A stretch of DNA of 64,000 nt from Candidatus Brachybacter algidus (GCA_016711705.1 JADJSK010000003.1:310001-374000); one strand, 5' to 3'. Positions 25,960-35,407 are shown, numbered from the stretch's first letter. The notes: generated by a model not told the origin, from the letters alone. Numbers and translations are program-made.

Positions 25960-26040
25960 TTCCTTCGAAAAAGTGTTCACAATTACATTTATTCATTTGA
26001 AAAAGTGTGGCGAAACACATTTATTCGTTTGAAAAAGTGT
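25960..26040 (+). repeat. Direct repeats with 32-bp period upstream of the AAA ATPase
   Basis: Three copies of TTCNTTYGAAAAAGTGT start at 25960, 25992 and 26024, exactly 32 bases apart, with ACATTTA before copies 2 and 3. The last copy runs into TATTTTTG (26039-26046), a TAnnTTTG-type -7 box, 31 bases before the ATPase start. Regular helical phasing suggests binding sites, but a slipped duplication is equally possible. Confidence 0.65.
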
Positions 26041-26076
26041 ATTTTTGCCTTTTTAATGCAATATTCAGCGAATTTC

Positions 26077-27369
26077 ATGAAGAGATATTTATTTCAAAAA
26101 TTGGTGGATTGGAAAAATTCAACAAACAGAAAACCATTAATCATTCAAGGCGCAAGACAGGTTGGTAAAACATGGTTGATGAAGGAATTTGGACGTCAGG
26201 AATTCGAGCAAGTAGTGTATTTGAACTTTGAAAGCAGTGCCAGGTTAAAAGATTTGTTTATATCTGATTTCAATGTGGAGCGAATCCTCGCTGTTATTGA
26301 ACTTGAAACTAATATTAGAGTTGAGCCTCACAATACATTATTGATTTTTGATGAAATACAGGAAGTTGAAAAAGGACTGACAGCTTTGAAATATTTTTAT
26401 GAAAATGCACCTGAGTATTATATTATTTCAGCCGGGTCATTACTCGGCATATCATTGCAAAAAAACAATTCATTTCCTGTTGGGAAGGTTGATTTCATGA
26501 AGCTTTTCCCTATGAGCTTTTTTGAATTTCTTAAAAATATTGGAGAACAAAGACTTTTGGATATTCTGATACTAAAGAAATGGAACATTATAGCCTCTTT
26601 TCATGAAAAATTGGTGAAGTTGTTAAGATTGTATTATTTCATAGGAGGAATGCCGGAAGCAGTTTCGAATTATATTAAATATAAAAATCTAGATGATGTA
26701 AGGGCCATTCAAAAAACCATATTAATAGGCTACCAAAATGATTTTGCAAAATATGCTCCAATAGAAATTGTACCAAAAATACGGCTGGTTTGGAATGCAC
26801 TATTAAGCCAATTGGCTAAGGAGAACAAAAAATTTATATATGGACAAATAAGAAAAGGATCAAGGGCAAAGGATTTTGAAACTGCCATCAATTGGCTTGT
26901 CGATGCAGGATTGATAATGAAAGTGTCACGAGTTGAAAAACCTACAATACCATTAAATGCTTATGCGGACTATGATTCATTCAAATTATATATGCTGGAT
27001 GTAGGGTTATTAAATGCCGCCGCGAATCTGGACAAACAGATTCTACTCGAAAAAAATAATATACTTAGAGAATTTAAAGGAGCTTTGACTGAACAATACG
27101 TATGTCAGCAACTAAACAATAAAATAGACATATATTATTGGACAGCTGCCAATGCGACTTCTGAAATTGATGTTGTATTGCAACAAAGCAACGAAATAAT
27201 TCCGGTGGAGGTAAAAGCAGAAGAAAACCTAAAGGCTAAGAGTTTGAAAGTATTTGTCGAGAGATATCAAACCCAAAATGCCATAAGAACTTCGATGAGT
27301 CCCTATAGGAAGGAAGATTGGCTTACAAATATTCCATTATATTCAATTGAATTAATAGTAGAAAACTAG
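26077..27369 (+). CDS. AAA-family ATPase with DUF4143 and C-terminal nuclease-like region
   Basis: 430 residues. The AAA_14 core has Walker A GARQVGKTWL (about 25-34), Walker B LLIFDEIQE (about 88-96) and the sensor region YYIISAGSLLGI. The DUF4143 part includes YFIGGMPEAVSNYI. The C-terminus has EIDVVLQQ and IIPVEVKAEENLKAKSLK, a PD-(D/E)XK-like arrangement. These ATPases are widespread accessory genes of bacteria and archaea with no firmly established role; some have been linked to mobile or defence functions. The ATG at 26077 is chosen because upstream Met codons lie in or near the 32-bp repeats. Complete and intact. Confidence 0.85.
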   Translation: MKRYLFQKLVDWKNSTNRKPLIIQGARQVGKTWLMKEFGRQEFEQVVYLNFESSARLKDLFISDFNVERILAVIELETNIRVEPHNTLLIFDEIQEVEKGLTALKYFYENAPEYYIISAGSLLGISLQKNNSFPVGKVDFMKLFPMSFFEFLKNIGEQRLLDILILKKWNIIASFHEKLVKLLRLYYFIGGMPEAVSNYIKYKNLDDVRAIQKTILIGYQNDFAKYAPIEIVPKIRLVWNALLSQLAKENKKFIYGQIRKGSRAKDFETAINWLVDAGLIMKVSRVEKPTIPLNAYADYDSFKLYMLDVGLLNAAANLDKQILLEKNNILREFKGALTEQYVCQQLNNKIDIYYWTAANATSEIDVVLQQSNEIIPVEVKAEENLKAKSLKVFVERYQTQNAIRTSMSPYRKEDWLTNIPLYSIELIVEN

Positions 27370-27469
27370 AATTTGGGAAAGATAATTATGTGTGTATTAC
27401 TAATTGCACAACAACTTACATATTTTATAAAAAGATGGATACTAATATAGTGGTTGATTTTTATTTAGT

Positions 27470-27598
27470 AGATTCCTCCCTTCGGTCGGAATGACAGAAT
27501 CCTTGTCCTGAGGGGGTATAAAATGGGGTGGCGCAGCCACCCCATTTTATACCCCCATCCCATCGACATAACGTCATTCCGAGCGAAGCGAGGAATCT
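27470..27598. repeat. Nested palindrome (two inverted repeats, one inside the other)
   Basis: Inner: a perfect 21-bp inverted repeat, 27512-27532 against 27536-27556 (GGGGGTATAAAATGGGGTGG plus C), with a 3-base loop. Outer: 26-bp arms 27470-27495 and 27573-27598 (AGATTCCTCCCTTCGGTCGG; GTCATTCCGAGCGAAGCGAG) with two mismatches. The 345-base gap before the next gene contains nothing else recognisable. Confidence 0.85.
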
Positions 27599-27714
27599 TT
27601 ATGTGCTAAGTCTTTTCTTTTTCGGCTTTGTGCAATTTGATATGCACGATAATTATTCAATTAATTATATGTTTTAATTATTTAGTAACTTGGTCAACCA
27701 AACATCAAACTACT

Positions 27715-28731
27715 ATGAAAATACTAATATCATTATTCCTGATTTATTTCAATCTTAGCCCGCTATTCTCCCAGCTCAATCCCAAACTCAACACTTACTA
27801 CCAATCTCTATACACAGCAGAAGACTTTATCCTAACCAATCAGTTCGATAGCTCCATATATTATTATGAGAAGGCATTTGCAATGTTCCCGGAGAATTTT
27901 GTTACTGATCTGAACAACGCCCTCATCTGTGCCATTGAAGCTGACAGGTATGAACTGACAGGAAAGTACATTGTTGAATTATTGAAGCAGGGTGTTCCAA
28001 GAAGTTATTTTGAAAAGAAGCACTACTTCAGTAGGTTTGTAGATTCTCAGATTTTTGATGTTATGTATGAGCCATTTGAGACTAAGATTGATTCTTTCAA
28101 AATAAAATTGATTGATAGCATGTTGGTGACAGATCAATATCCTAGGGTGAATAATATGCCGGATTCAGCTATTCTGGCGATAGATATGATAAATGAAAAG
28201 ATATTGGAAGACAAAATTTTTACTGATGGACTTCTTCCAAAATCTTATGAAGTTGGGGTGCAAATTTATGGGGACACTATCCTAGTTACACCAAATCTTC
28301 ACATTTTAATGATTCACCAAGTCAGAGATGATCTTGAAAAATACGGTAAGTTTTATATTAATAACCTCGAGCACCATAACATAAATCCTTTAACATATTT
28401 TTCCCAAGCACAAACATTTGGGGAGAGAAGCGATACAACAAATTTGGGTTGTGAAGGAAGAATATTCGCAGTGATCGAATCATTCGGTGAGGATGCTTTC
28501 ACATGTTGCTGCAATTTAAAAGATCAGGTCAATAAAAATCGGGCGAAATATTATCTGGAGGATCTTGACCGCGCAATAAAAAAATACAGATTCTCCAAAA
28601 CAACTAAGTTGCCTTTCATGCTTCAAAAACATGTTTATGGAAAGTGGGAATTTCCCGATGATAAAAAACTTGAGGATGCTATTAATAAAAGACTTTCTGA
28701 CCCGAATTATGTGAGGTTCTTGGAGGAGTAA
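27715..28731 (+). CDS. Exported protein of the island paralog family (copy D)
   Basis: 338 residues from ATG 27715, which gives a clean signal peptide (ILISLFLIYFNLSPLFSQ); the frame is open to an earlier TTG-type start but without a better N-terminus. Then a TPR-like segment (NQFDSSIYYYEKAFAMFPEN), SYFEKKHYFSRFVDSQ, LIDSMLVTDQYPRVN, HILMIHQVRDDLEKYGKFY and, near the end, a Lys-rich WEFPDDKKLEDAINKRL. It shares the DQ-x-x-R and IH plan with copies A-C. Intact. It closes the accessory island before the antiporter gene. Confidence 0.65.
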   Translation: MKILISLFLIYFNLSPLFSQLNPKLNTYYQSLYTAEDFILTNQFDSSIYYYEKAFAMFPENFVTDLNNALICAIEADRYELTGKYIVELLKQGVPRSYFEKKHYFSRFVDSQIFDVMYEPFETKIDSFKIKLIDSMLVTDQYPRVNNMPDSAILAIDMINEKILEDKIFTDGLLPKSYEVGVQIYGDTILVTPNLHILMIHQVRDDLEKYGKFYINNLEHHNINPLTYFSQAQTFGERSDTTNLGCEGRIFAVIESFGEDAFTCCCNLKDQVNKNRAKYYLEDLDRAIKKYRFSKTTKLPFMLQKHVYGKWEFPDDKKLEDAINKRLSDPNYVRFLEE

Positions 28732-28981
28732 GCTATACTCTGGGATCAAAAATTAAAGGAATGCTTTTAATTCAAGAATTTTTCATTCGTGAAAATTCGT
28801 GAAATTCCTGACAAAAACAAAATAGTAATTTAGTGGCATAATGCAATATTCGCCAACTTCTAAATTTGAGTGATAAAAGGCAATCAGCTTCTGCAATTTT
28901 ATAACACTCATCAAGTAATTCATTTCTTTTTCTACTTTTGCACCAAATAAGCATTGATTTTACATTGTCTAAAAAAACTCT

Positions 28982-30187
28982 ATGACCACATCGATTATCA
29001 TAGCTGTATGTATCCTCATGCTTATAGCATATCTTTTCGACCTTAGTACTGCTAAGACAAAGATCCCATCTGTCATTTTATTATTGCTCTTGGGTTGGGC
29101 GATGCAGCAAGGTTGCTATCTTTTAGGAGTCGAAACACCCGATTTTTCATCTTTATTGCCGGTGATTGGTAATATAGGTTTATTGCTCATAGTATTAGAA
29201 GGTTCACTGGAACTAGAGTTTGACCGTTCCAAAATACCTTTGGTCAAGAAATCATTTTATTCATCAATTGTTCCTATCATTCTTTTAGCGCTGATTTTGA
29301 CTGCTTTATTTAGTTATTATGGAAACAATGATTGGCGGGCATCCTTATTAAGTGCCATACCATTGTGTGTCATTAGTAGCGCGATAGCGATACCAACAGT
29401 TAGATATTTTGATAAAGCATCCAGAGAATTTGTAGTCTATGAAAGCAGTTTTTCAGATATAATAGGTGTTTTGTTTTTCAATTTCATAATATATAATGAG
29501 GTCATTGATGTATTTTCATTTTTGGATTTTGGAAAGGAGATACTGGTAATGTTGGTGCTTTCATTTGTGTTTACCATTCTGCTTGCATACTTGCTTAATA
29601 AGATCGAAAATCATGTGAAATTCACTCCGATGATTATCATCATCATCATGATCTACTTCATCTCTAAATATCTGCATCTGCCCGGCTTATTGTTTATACT
29701 CATTCTTGGATTATTTCTAGGTAATCTTGAAAGATTGGATTCTGTAAAATGGATACATAAGCTTAACCCTGAAATGCTGCACAATGAAGCTATGCGACTT
29801 AAAGAAATTGTTATCGAAGCAACATTTTTAGTGAGAGCATTTTTCTTTTTATTGTTTGGTTTTTTATTGGAAACAAAGGAAATATTGAATTTACAGACAC
29901 TTCCATGGTCATTGTCAATCTTTGGATTAATTGTATTGATTCGATTTATGGTATTGAAAATTCTAAAAATACCAATTTCACCAGTGGGATTTATTGCACC
30001 ACGTGGACTCATCACTATCCTATTATTTCTAAGTTTGCCAGCTAGTCAGGCAATTGGTATAGTGAATAAATCTCTGATTGTCCAGGTAATTATTTTTACT
30101 TCTTTATTCATGATGGTTGGTGCAATAAAAAGTGGGAAAAGCGATAATTCTTCTGAAGAGAATATAGAAGAGCAATTGCAAGGTTAG
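28982..30187 (+). CDS. Monovalent cation:proton antiporter (CPA family)
   Basis: 401 residues with about 11-12 membrane segments, an inner-membrane Na+(K+)/H+ exchanger of the CPA superfamily. Seen: IPSVILLLLLGWAMQQG in the first helices, IGNIGLLLIVLEGSLELE (the family's LxFxxGLE region), VISSAIAIPTVRYF, ESSFSDIIGVLFFN and PRGLITILLFLSLP. There is no C-terminal RCK or cytosolic regulatory domain, only a short acidic tail. The -7 box TACTTTTG at 28933-28940 probably serves it. Converges with the NlpC/P60 gene. Confidence 0.85.
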   Translation: MTTSIIIAVCILMLIAYLFDLSTAKTKIPSVILLLLLGWAMQQGCYLLGVETPDFSSLLPVIGNIGLLLIVLEGSLELEFDRSKIPLVKKSFYSSIVPIILLALILTALFSYYGNNDWRASLLSAIPLCVISSAIAIPTVRYFDKASREFVVYESSFSDIIGVLFFNFIIYNEVIDVFSFLDFGKEILVMLVLSFVFTILLAYLLNKIENHVKFTPMIIIIIMIYFISKYLHLPGLLFILILGLFLGNLERLDSVKWIHKLNPEMLHNEAMRLKEIVIEATFLVRAFFFLLFGFLLETKEILNLQTLPWSLSIFGLIVLIRFMVLKILKIPISPVGFIAPRGLITILLFLSLPASQAIGIVNKSLIVQVIIFTSLFMMVGAIKSGKSDNSSEENIEEQLQG

Positions 30188-30237
30188 ACCTATAATATGA
30201 TTGACTTTTAAAGAGGTAGCAAACTAAATTCTAGGCC

Positions 30238-30993
30238 TTAGGCAAACCTTCTAATACTGTAAAGACGATGGCTAATCAAATCGGTATCCCTATTTAAAAT
30301 TCCTTCTAGTATAAAACCATCTAGCCTCACGCAGCCACTGGCATGCCAGATCGAATCAGTCGATGAAAGTATTCCTACGTGCACGACCTTATTGTTTTCA
30401 TTTGCGAAAAATGCAACATCACCTGCCCTATGACTTCCGAAAGTGATCAGATCACCAGCCATCTCTTGCTGAGAGGCATTTCTTGGAAGATCTATACTGA
30501 ATGGTTTATGAATGAGTTGCATTAGTCCACTGCAATCCATGCCTAATATTGTTTTACCACCCCACAAATATGGCGCATTCTCAAACTTACTGACTAATTC
30601 AAGTATCTTGGATACTTCGTACATTTTCCTTTCTGCGGATTGATTTTTAATTATCGTTTTTTCAGCATTGCCAAGTTTTGAACCAAATGGTAAATATTTT
30701 AATCCATCTGATGTCTGCACAGGGGCTAAAAGGTCCATGAATAATAAGGATTTTGGTTCAGAAGCGATCACAAAATGTTTTTTATCTGTCCAGCCATCAT
30801 ATTTGTCATCTTCATTGCGGATGCGGATCCAATCCTTCTGGCCTAATTCCAGCACTGTTACACTTTCTCCGTATAATATCTGACTTTCCAGTTCGGCGGT
30901 TTCAGAAGGATTGGCACGCAGTGGTGCCATCGGTGTATTGCATTGCAGCAGCATATCTGGAAGGAAGGATAGGTAGTTGGACATGATGATCAT
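30238..30993 (-). CDS. NlpC/P60 (C40) peptidase with SH3-like domains
   Basis: 251 residues. The N-terminal half has SH3b-type motifs (TPMAPLRANPSE, LYGESVTVLELGQKDWIRI, YDGWTDKKHF). The C-terminal NlpC/P60 domain has APYLWGGKTILGMDCSGLMQ (catalytic Cys in DCSG), LPRNASQQEMAG, GDVAFF and HVGILSS (catalytic His). These enzymes cut peptidoglycan peptides, typically the gamma-D-Glu-diaminopimelate bond, releasing or recycling muropeptides. No signal peptide is evident, as for cytoplasmic YkfC-like recycling enzymes. The start could be the second Met (residue 4). Confidence 0.87.
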   Translation of the reverse strand: MIIMSNYLSFLPDMLLQCNTPMAPLRANPSETAELESQILYGESVTVLELGQKDWIRIRNEDDKYDGWTDKKHFVIASEPKSLLFMDLLAPVQTSDGLKYLPFGSKLGNAEKTIIKNQSAERKMYEVSKILELVSKFENAPYLWGGKTILGMDCSGLMQLIHKPFSIDLPRNASQQEMAGDLITFGSHRAGDVAFFANENNKVVHVGILSSTDSIWHASGCVRLDGFILEGILNRDTDLISHRLYSIRRFA

Positions 30994-31029
30994 TTATTCA
31001 GTGTGCAAATTACGAAAAAATATAATTCT

Positions 31030-31129
31030 GGGACGCTGTGCGGAGCGCGCAGCGTCCCAATGGGTCATGACCCATTGGATGGAAGGATCCCTGCGGGGAT
31101 CCTTCCAACTTCATGCGCTAGCGCATGAA
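31030..31129. repeat. Array of four consecutive palindromes
   Basis: Four different inverted repeats follow each other almost without gaps: GGGACGCTG/CAGCGTCCC (31030-31058), AATGGGTCATGACCCATT (31059-31076, perfect), GGAAGGATCCC/GGGATCCTTCC (31081-31106) and TTCATGCGCTAGCGCATGAA (31110-31129, perfect). GC content is far above the surroundings. They lie in the 327-base gap between the divergently placed NlpC/P60 gene and purL. Confidence 0.9.
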
Positions 31130-31182
31130 TGTCTCTGTGGGCTGATCCAACTGGTCCAATTGGTGCAATCACAACTGGTTAA

Positions 31183-31229
31183 CTCTAATACTCTAATACT
31201 CTAATACTCTAATACTATCCACTCTAATA
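31183..31229. repeat. CTCTAATA octamer tandem repeat
   Basis: Four head-to-tail CTCTAATA units (31183-31214) and a fifth after CTATCCA. Related units occur at 41289-41347. Confidence 0.85.
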
Positions 31230-31320
31230 CTTTATTCTAGCACACTTTTCTAAAATTTATATATATATTCTTACTTTATCGTACTACATTTGCAGGAAAT
31301 ATCCACAAGAAACAAATTAC

Positions 31321-33542
31321 ATGGCAGAAGTAAACGTTGAGACAGCTAAAAACCTGGGCTTAACCGCAGAAGAATTTGAAAAAATCATTGAAATAATGGG
31401 TCGTGAACCCAATTTTAATGAACTGAGTATTTACTCTGTCATGTGGTCAGAACATTGTTCTTACAAAAACTCTATCAAGTACCTCAAAACATTACCAAGA
31501 GAAGGCAAAAAATTACTTGTAGCAGCAGGGGAGGAGAATGCAGGTTTGGTGGACATCGGTGATGGACTTGCCTGTGCCTTCAAGATCGAAAGTCACAATC
31601 ATCCTTCTGCCTTAGAACCTTATCAGGGTGCAGCTACAGGAGTAGGAGGTATTCACAGAGATATATTTACGATGGGCGCACGTCCTATTGCAGCGCTTAA
31701 TTCATTGAGATTCGGAGATCTTTCATTGGCACATACCAGAAGATTAGTCAAAGGAGTGGTCCATGGCATCGGAGATTATGGCAACTGTCTGGGTGTTCCA
31801 ACTATTGGTGGTGAGACTTACTTTCATCCATGCTATAATCAAAACATCCTTGTCAATGCCATGAGTATTGGGGTGATGAAGGCTGGAGATACTGTCTCAG
31901 CCATCGCGAAAGGGGCCGGTAATAGGGTATTTATAGTAGGTGCGGCTACAGGTAAGGACGGTATTCACGGAGCTACATTTGCTTCTGCAGACTTAACTGA
32001 AGATAGTGCAGAAGACCTTCCATCTGTACAGGTAGGTGATCCATTTCAGGAAAAATTATTATTAGAAGCATCTCTGGAAGCTATAGCCACAGGCGCTATG
32101 GTCGGAATGCAGGACATGGGTGCCGCAGGTATCATTTGTTCAACTTCGGAGATGAGTGCAAAAGGAGAAGCAGGAATGCGCATCGATCTATCAAAGTGCC
32201 AAAGCGCCAACAAAATATGGCACCTTGGGAGTTATTGCTTTCTGAAAGTCAGGAAAGAATGTTGATCGTATGCAAACAAGGTCAGGAAGCCATCTTGCAA
32301 GCTGTATTTGACAAATGGGATCTGCCTTGTGATGACATCGGTGAAGTTACTGACACAGGAATGCTTGAGTTTTTCATGGACGGCGAACTAGTAGCGGAAG
32401 TTAACGCATACAGTCTTGTCTTAGGCGGTGGTGCTCCGGTATATGACAGACCATATTCAAAACCTGACTACTTAAAGAAAAATACTGAATTTGATATTTC
32501 AAATATCCCTGAACCACAAGATCTTGTTGCCGTCGCCAAGCAAATGAGCTTGTTGCCAAATTTAGTTTCAAAGCATTGGATATCTGAGCAATACGATTCT
32601 ATGGTTAGAACTAATACTATGGCCGTCGGAAGTAAGTCTGATGCAAGTGTTATTAGAATCAAAGATACTAGAAAAGCATTAGCTGCCACGATAGATTGCA
32701 ACTCAACTTATGTATATAGTGATCCTTATATTGGGTCCAAAATAGCCGTGATGGAAGCTGCACGAAATATCGTTTGCACAGGTGGCAAACCACTTGCCAT
32801 CACGAATTGCCTAAACTTTGGTAACCCCTACAATGAAGGTGTTTATTACCAATTTGTAGAAGTGATCAGAGGTATGGGTGAAGCTTGCAGATTGTTAGAT
32901 ACTCCTGTGACTGGCGGGAATGTTAGTTTTTATAATCAATCAGTCATTGGAAATACTACCGAGCCTATTTATCCAACGCCATCTATTGGAATGGTCGGTA
33001 TCATTGAAGATGTGGATCATTTTACCTCACTGGATTTCAAAAATGAAGGCGACGTTATCTATTTATTAGGAAATCAAAAGGAAGATATCAACTCTTCAGA
33101 ATATCTTAGAGAAGTTCATGGTGTTCATTCATCCCCACCACCTCATTTCAATGAAGTGGAAGAAATGGCTTTGCAAGCGGCTGTAATTGAAATTATTGAA
33201 GGTGGATTAATTAATTCGGCACATGATACAGCTGACGGTGGATTATTTCAATCCTTATTAGAATCTTCATTTACTCATGATTTGGGCTTTGACATATCAT
33301 TAACTGATGGGATTAGAATGGATGCTGCATTATTCGGAGAAGCCCAATCCCGCATTGTCTTAAGCTTAAATTCTGACAAATCATCTTCTATTGAAGAGAT
33401 ATGCCAAAGGCATTCAGTTCCTTGTAGGAGGGTAGGGTCAGTAAGAAAAGATCATATGTCCATCAACAATATTAACTTTGGCACGTTGTCTGAATACAAA
33501 AAAACTTTTAATTCACGTTTGAAAGAACTGATTGAGCAATAA
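31321..33542 (+). pseudogene. purL: Phosphoribosylformylglycinamidine synthase PurL, single-base frameshift
   Basis: Two frames together give a PurL of about 740 residues, the short type that works with PurQ and PurS in purine synthesis. Seen: SVMWSEHCSYKNSIKYLK, FKIESHNHPSALEPYQGAAT, GDPFQEKLLLEASLEA, MQDMGAAGIICSTSEMSAKG; then in the second frame PWELLLSESQERMLIV, GGKPLAITNCLNFGNP, TGGNVSFYNQ and HDTADGGL. One missing G after 32196 (AAG-TGC instead of AAG-GTG-CCA) explains the break. Because purL is needed for purine synthesis and both halves are unmutated, a sequencing error is likelier than true loss. A -7 box TACATTTG is at 31285-31292. Confidence 0.93.
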
Positions 33543-33571
33543 ATAAAATCTAAAATTCAATTTCTATTACG

Positions 33572-34684
33572 ATGCGTAAAAACATATTATTTTATTTTCT
33601 GGCATTTTCAATGACTCTTGTCGTAGGATGCGCGGCTATCAGTGCTACTAAAGGCTTCACGCTTACAGGAGAGATTAAGGATGCTGCTAATATGGAGGCT
33701 AGTCTCGATAAACTTGGGATGCAAAACAATGCTATTCCGGTAGCAAAAGCTAAAATTGATGCACAAGGAAAATTTACCATAACGAATGACGAGGTACTTA
33801 CTCCGGGTGTTTATAAATTGACTATTGGTGCTAAGATTGCTCCAATCATATTAAATGGCAAGGAAAAGGAAGTGACGATCAAAGGTACACTTAATTCTTT
33901 TGACGACTTAAGTTTTACAATCACAGGAGCTAAGGGTTCAGAAGAGTTTGCAAATGCAATTAAAGGTCTAATGAACAAAACACTTGACGATGTAGCGGCT
34001 AAAAAAGCAATTGAAAATGCAACCAATCCTTATGCTGCGATGCAAATAGCTATGATCACGCTTAGAAAGCCTGCAGATGTAGAGACACATAAAGCTGTAT
34101 TGGAAAGATTAAAAGCATTTGACCCAACTTCAGATTTTATAGGTGGCTACCAATCAATGATCAATCAATTGACTGCACCTCAGCAACAACCGGGCCAAGG
34201 AAGCGGCATAAGTGTCGGCCAAATGGCACCTGACATTAAATTGGCAAATCCTGAAGGAAAAGAGATCGCACTTTCTTCATTGAAGGGCAAAATCGTTCTG
34301 CTTGATTTCTGGGCGAGCTGGTGTGGACCTTGCCGTCAGGCGAATCCTCATGTAGTTGAGATATACAACAAATACAAAGATAAAGGATTTACTGTTTATA
34401 GTGTTTCTCTTGATGGAGTTGATGAGCGTAATAAAGCTCAAATGTCACCAGAACAGTATCAAGCACAAATGGATGCTTCTAAATCAAAATGGTTGGCCGC
34501 AATCACTCAGGATAAACTTGCCTGGACGAGTCATGTAAGTGATCTTAAGAAATGGGGAAGTTCTGCGGCACAACAATATGGTGTTAATTCCATACCACAA
34601 ACCTTCCTGATTGGAAAAGATGGCAAGATCGTGGCAGTTAATCCAAGAAATACACTCGAAGAGGAATTACTCAAAGTCCTTTAA
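33572..34684 (+). CDS. TlpA-like thioredoxin-fold lipoprotein with DUF4369
   Basis: 370 residues. A lipoprotein signal peptide (TLVVGC, Cys20) is followed by a DUF4369-like beta domain (FTLTGEIKD to about residue 125), a helical linker rich in Ala, then a thioredoxin domain from about 215 (GQMAPDIKLANPEGKEIALS) with the redox motif WASWCGPCRQANPH and the cis-Pro region NSIPQTFLIG. Such proteins reduce disulphides in the periplasm, for example in cytochrome maturation. It starts 29 bases after purL and ends in a strong terminator. Confidence 0.9.
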   Translation: MRKNILFYFLAFSMTLVVGCAAISATKGFTLTGEIKDAANMEASLDKLGMQNNAIPVAKAKIDAQGKFTITNDEVLTPGVYKLTIGAKIAPIILNGKEKEVTIKGTLNSFDDLSFTITGAKGSEEFANAIKGLMNKTLDDVAAKKAIENATNPYAAMQIAMITLRKPADVETHKAVLERLKAFDPTSDFIGGYQSMINQLTAPQQQPGQGSGISVGQMAPDIKLANPEGKEIALSSLKGKIVLLDFWASWCGPCRQANPHVVEIYNKYKDKGFTVYSVSLDGVDERNKAQMSPEQYQAQMDASKSKWLAAITQDKLAWTSHVSDLKKWGSSAAQQYGVNSIPQTFLIGKDGKIVAVNPRNTLEEELLKVL

Positions 34685-34701
34685 GACTTTCTGTATTTAT
34701 T

Positions 34702-34737
34702 AAAAAAAAGCATCCTGCAACACAGGATGCTTTTTTT
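34702..34737. terminator. Bidirectional rho-independent terminator
   Basis: AAAAAAAGCATCCTG pairs with CAGGATGCTTTTTTT over a 5-base loop. It has an A run on one side and a T run on the other, so it can stop both the thioredoxin-like gene and the facing Crp-family gene. Confidence 0.88.
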
Positions 34738-34825
34738 ATTTGTAAATGCCTTTAGTGTTTTTCCTAAAATTGTTCAGAGATCATACTTTGATTTTAGGGT
34801 GGATGATTTATTAAACTTTTTATGG

Positions 34826-35407
34826 CTAGTGCTGGGTGGCAAGCTTCTTTCTAACTTTGCTTAGGAATTCAGGAGAAATACCGATGAATGATGCGATATA
34901 AATCTGAGGTATCCGATTAACAAATTTAGGATATGTATCCATGAAGTCCAGATATTTTTCAGTGGCAGATTTAGATAGAATTGTAATTAAACGATCCTGA
35001 TATTTAGCTACATTATTTTGTAACATGATTCTAAATATCCTTTCAAATTTGGGTATTTGGACCAATAACTTTTCTTTAGAGGCAGAACTTAGTTCTAAAA
35101 CAGTGCAGGGTTCTATTGTTTCCAAATAAATCTTTGTTGGTGTATGGTTTGTCGCACTATCTAAATCGCCAACCCAATAGTCTTCAATGGCAAGCATAAG
35201 TGTCACCTCAATACCTTGAGGGTCCACATAATACTTTCTTATACAGCCACTTACTATGAATGTCTCAAAAGTGCATATATCTCCTGGTTTTAGAAGAAAA
35301 TGCCTTTTAGGCAGTTTTTTAAGGACAAGGAAAGATTTAAACTGACTAACCTCTTCATCTGTAAAGTGTACATTTTTTGAAATATTCTCTTCTATCAGTT
35401 TAAACAT
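34826..35407 (-). CDS. Crp/Fnr-family transcription regulator
   Basis: 193 residues. The N-terminal cyclic-nucleotide-binding-like barrel (LKPGDICTFETFIVSGCIRK, TLMLAIEDYWVGDLDS) is followed by a long dimer helix and a winged helix (IPQIYIASFIGISPEFLSKV). The cAMP-contacting Arg-Ser signature is not evident, as in most Bacteroidota members of this group, so the ligand is unknown. The start overlaps the end of the upstream acetyltransferase gene by 13 bases, so the two are probably co-expressed. Confidence 0.85.
   Translation of the reverse strand: MFKLIEENISKNVHFTDEEVSQFKSFLVLKKLPKRHFLLKPGDICTFETFIVSGCIRKYYVDPQGIEVTLMLAIEDYWVGDLDSATNHTPTKIYLETIEPCTVLELSSASKEKLLVQIPKFERIFRIMLQNNVAKYQDRLITILSKSATEKYLDFMDTYPKFVNRIPQIYIASFIGISPEFLSKVRKKLATQH

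Noticed and set aside
28772..28954. 60-residue minus-strand frame upstream of the antiporter
   Set aside because: Low complexity, no recognisable family, lies in an AT-rich promoter region; probably chance.
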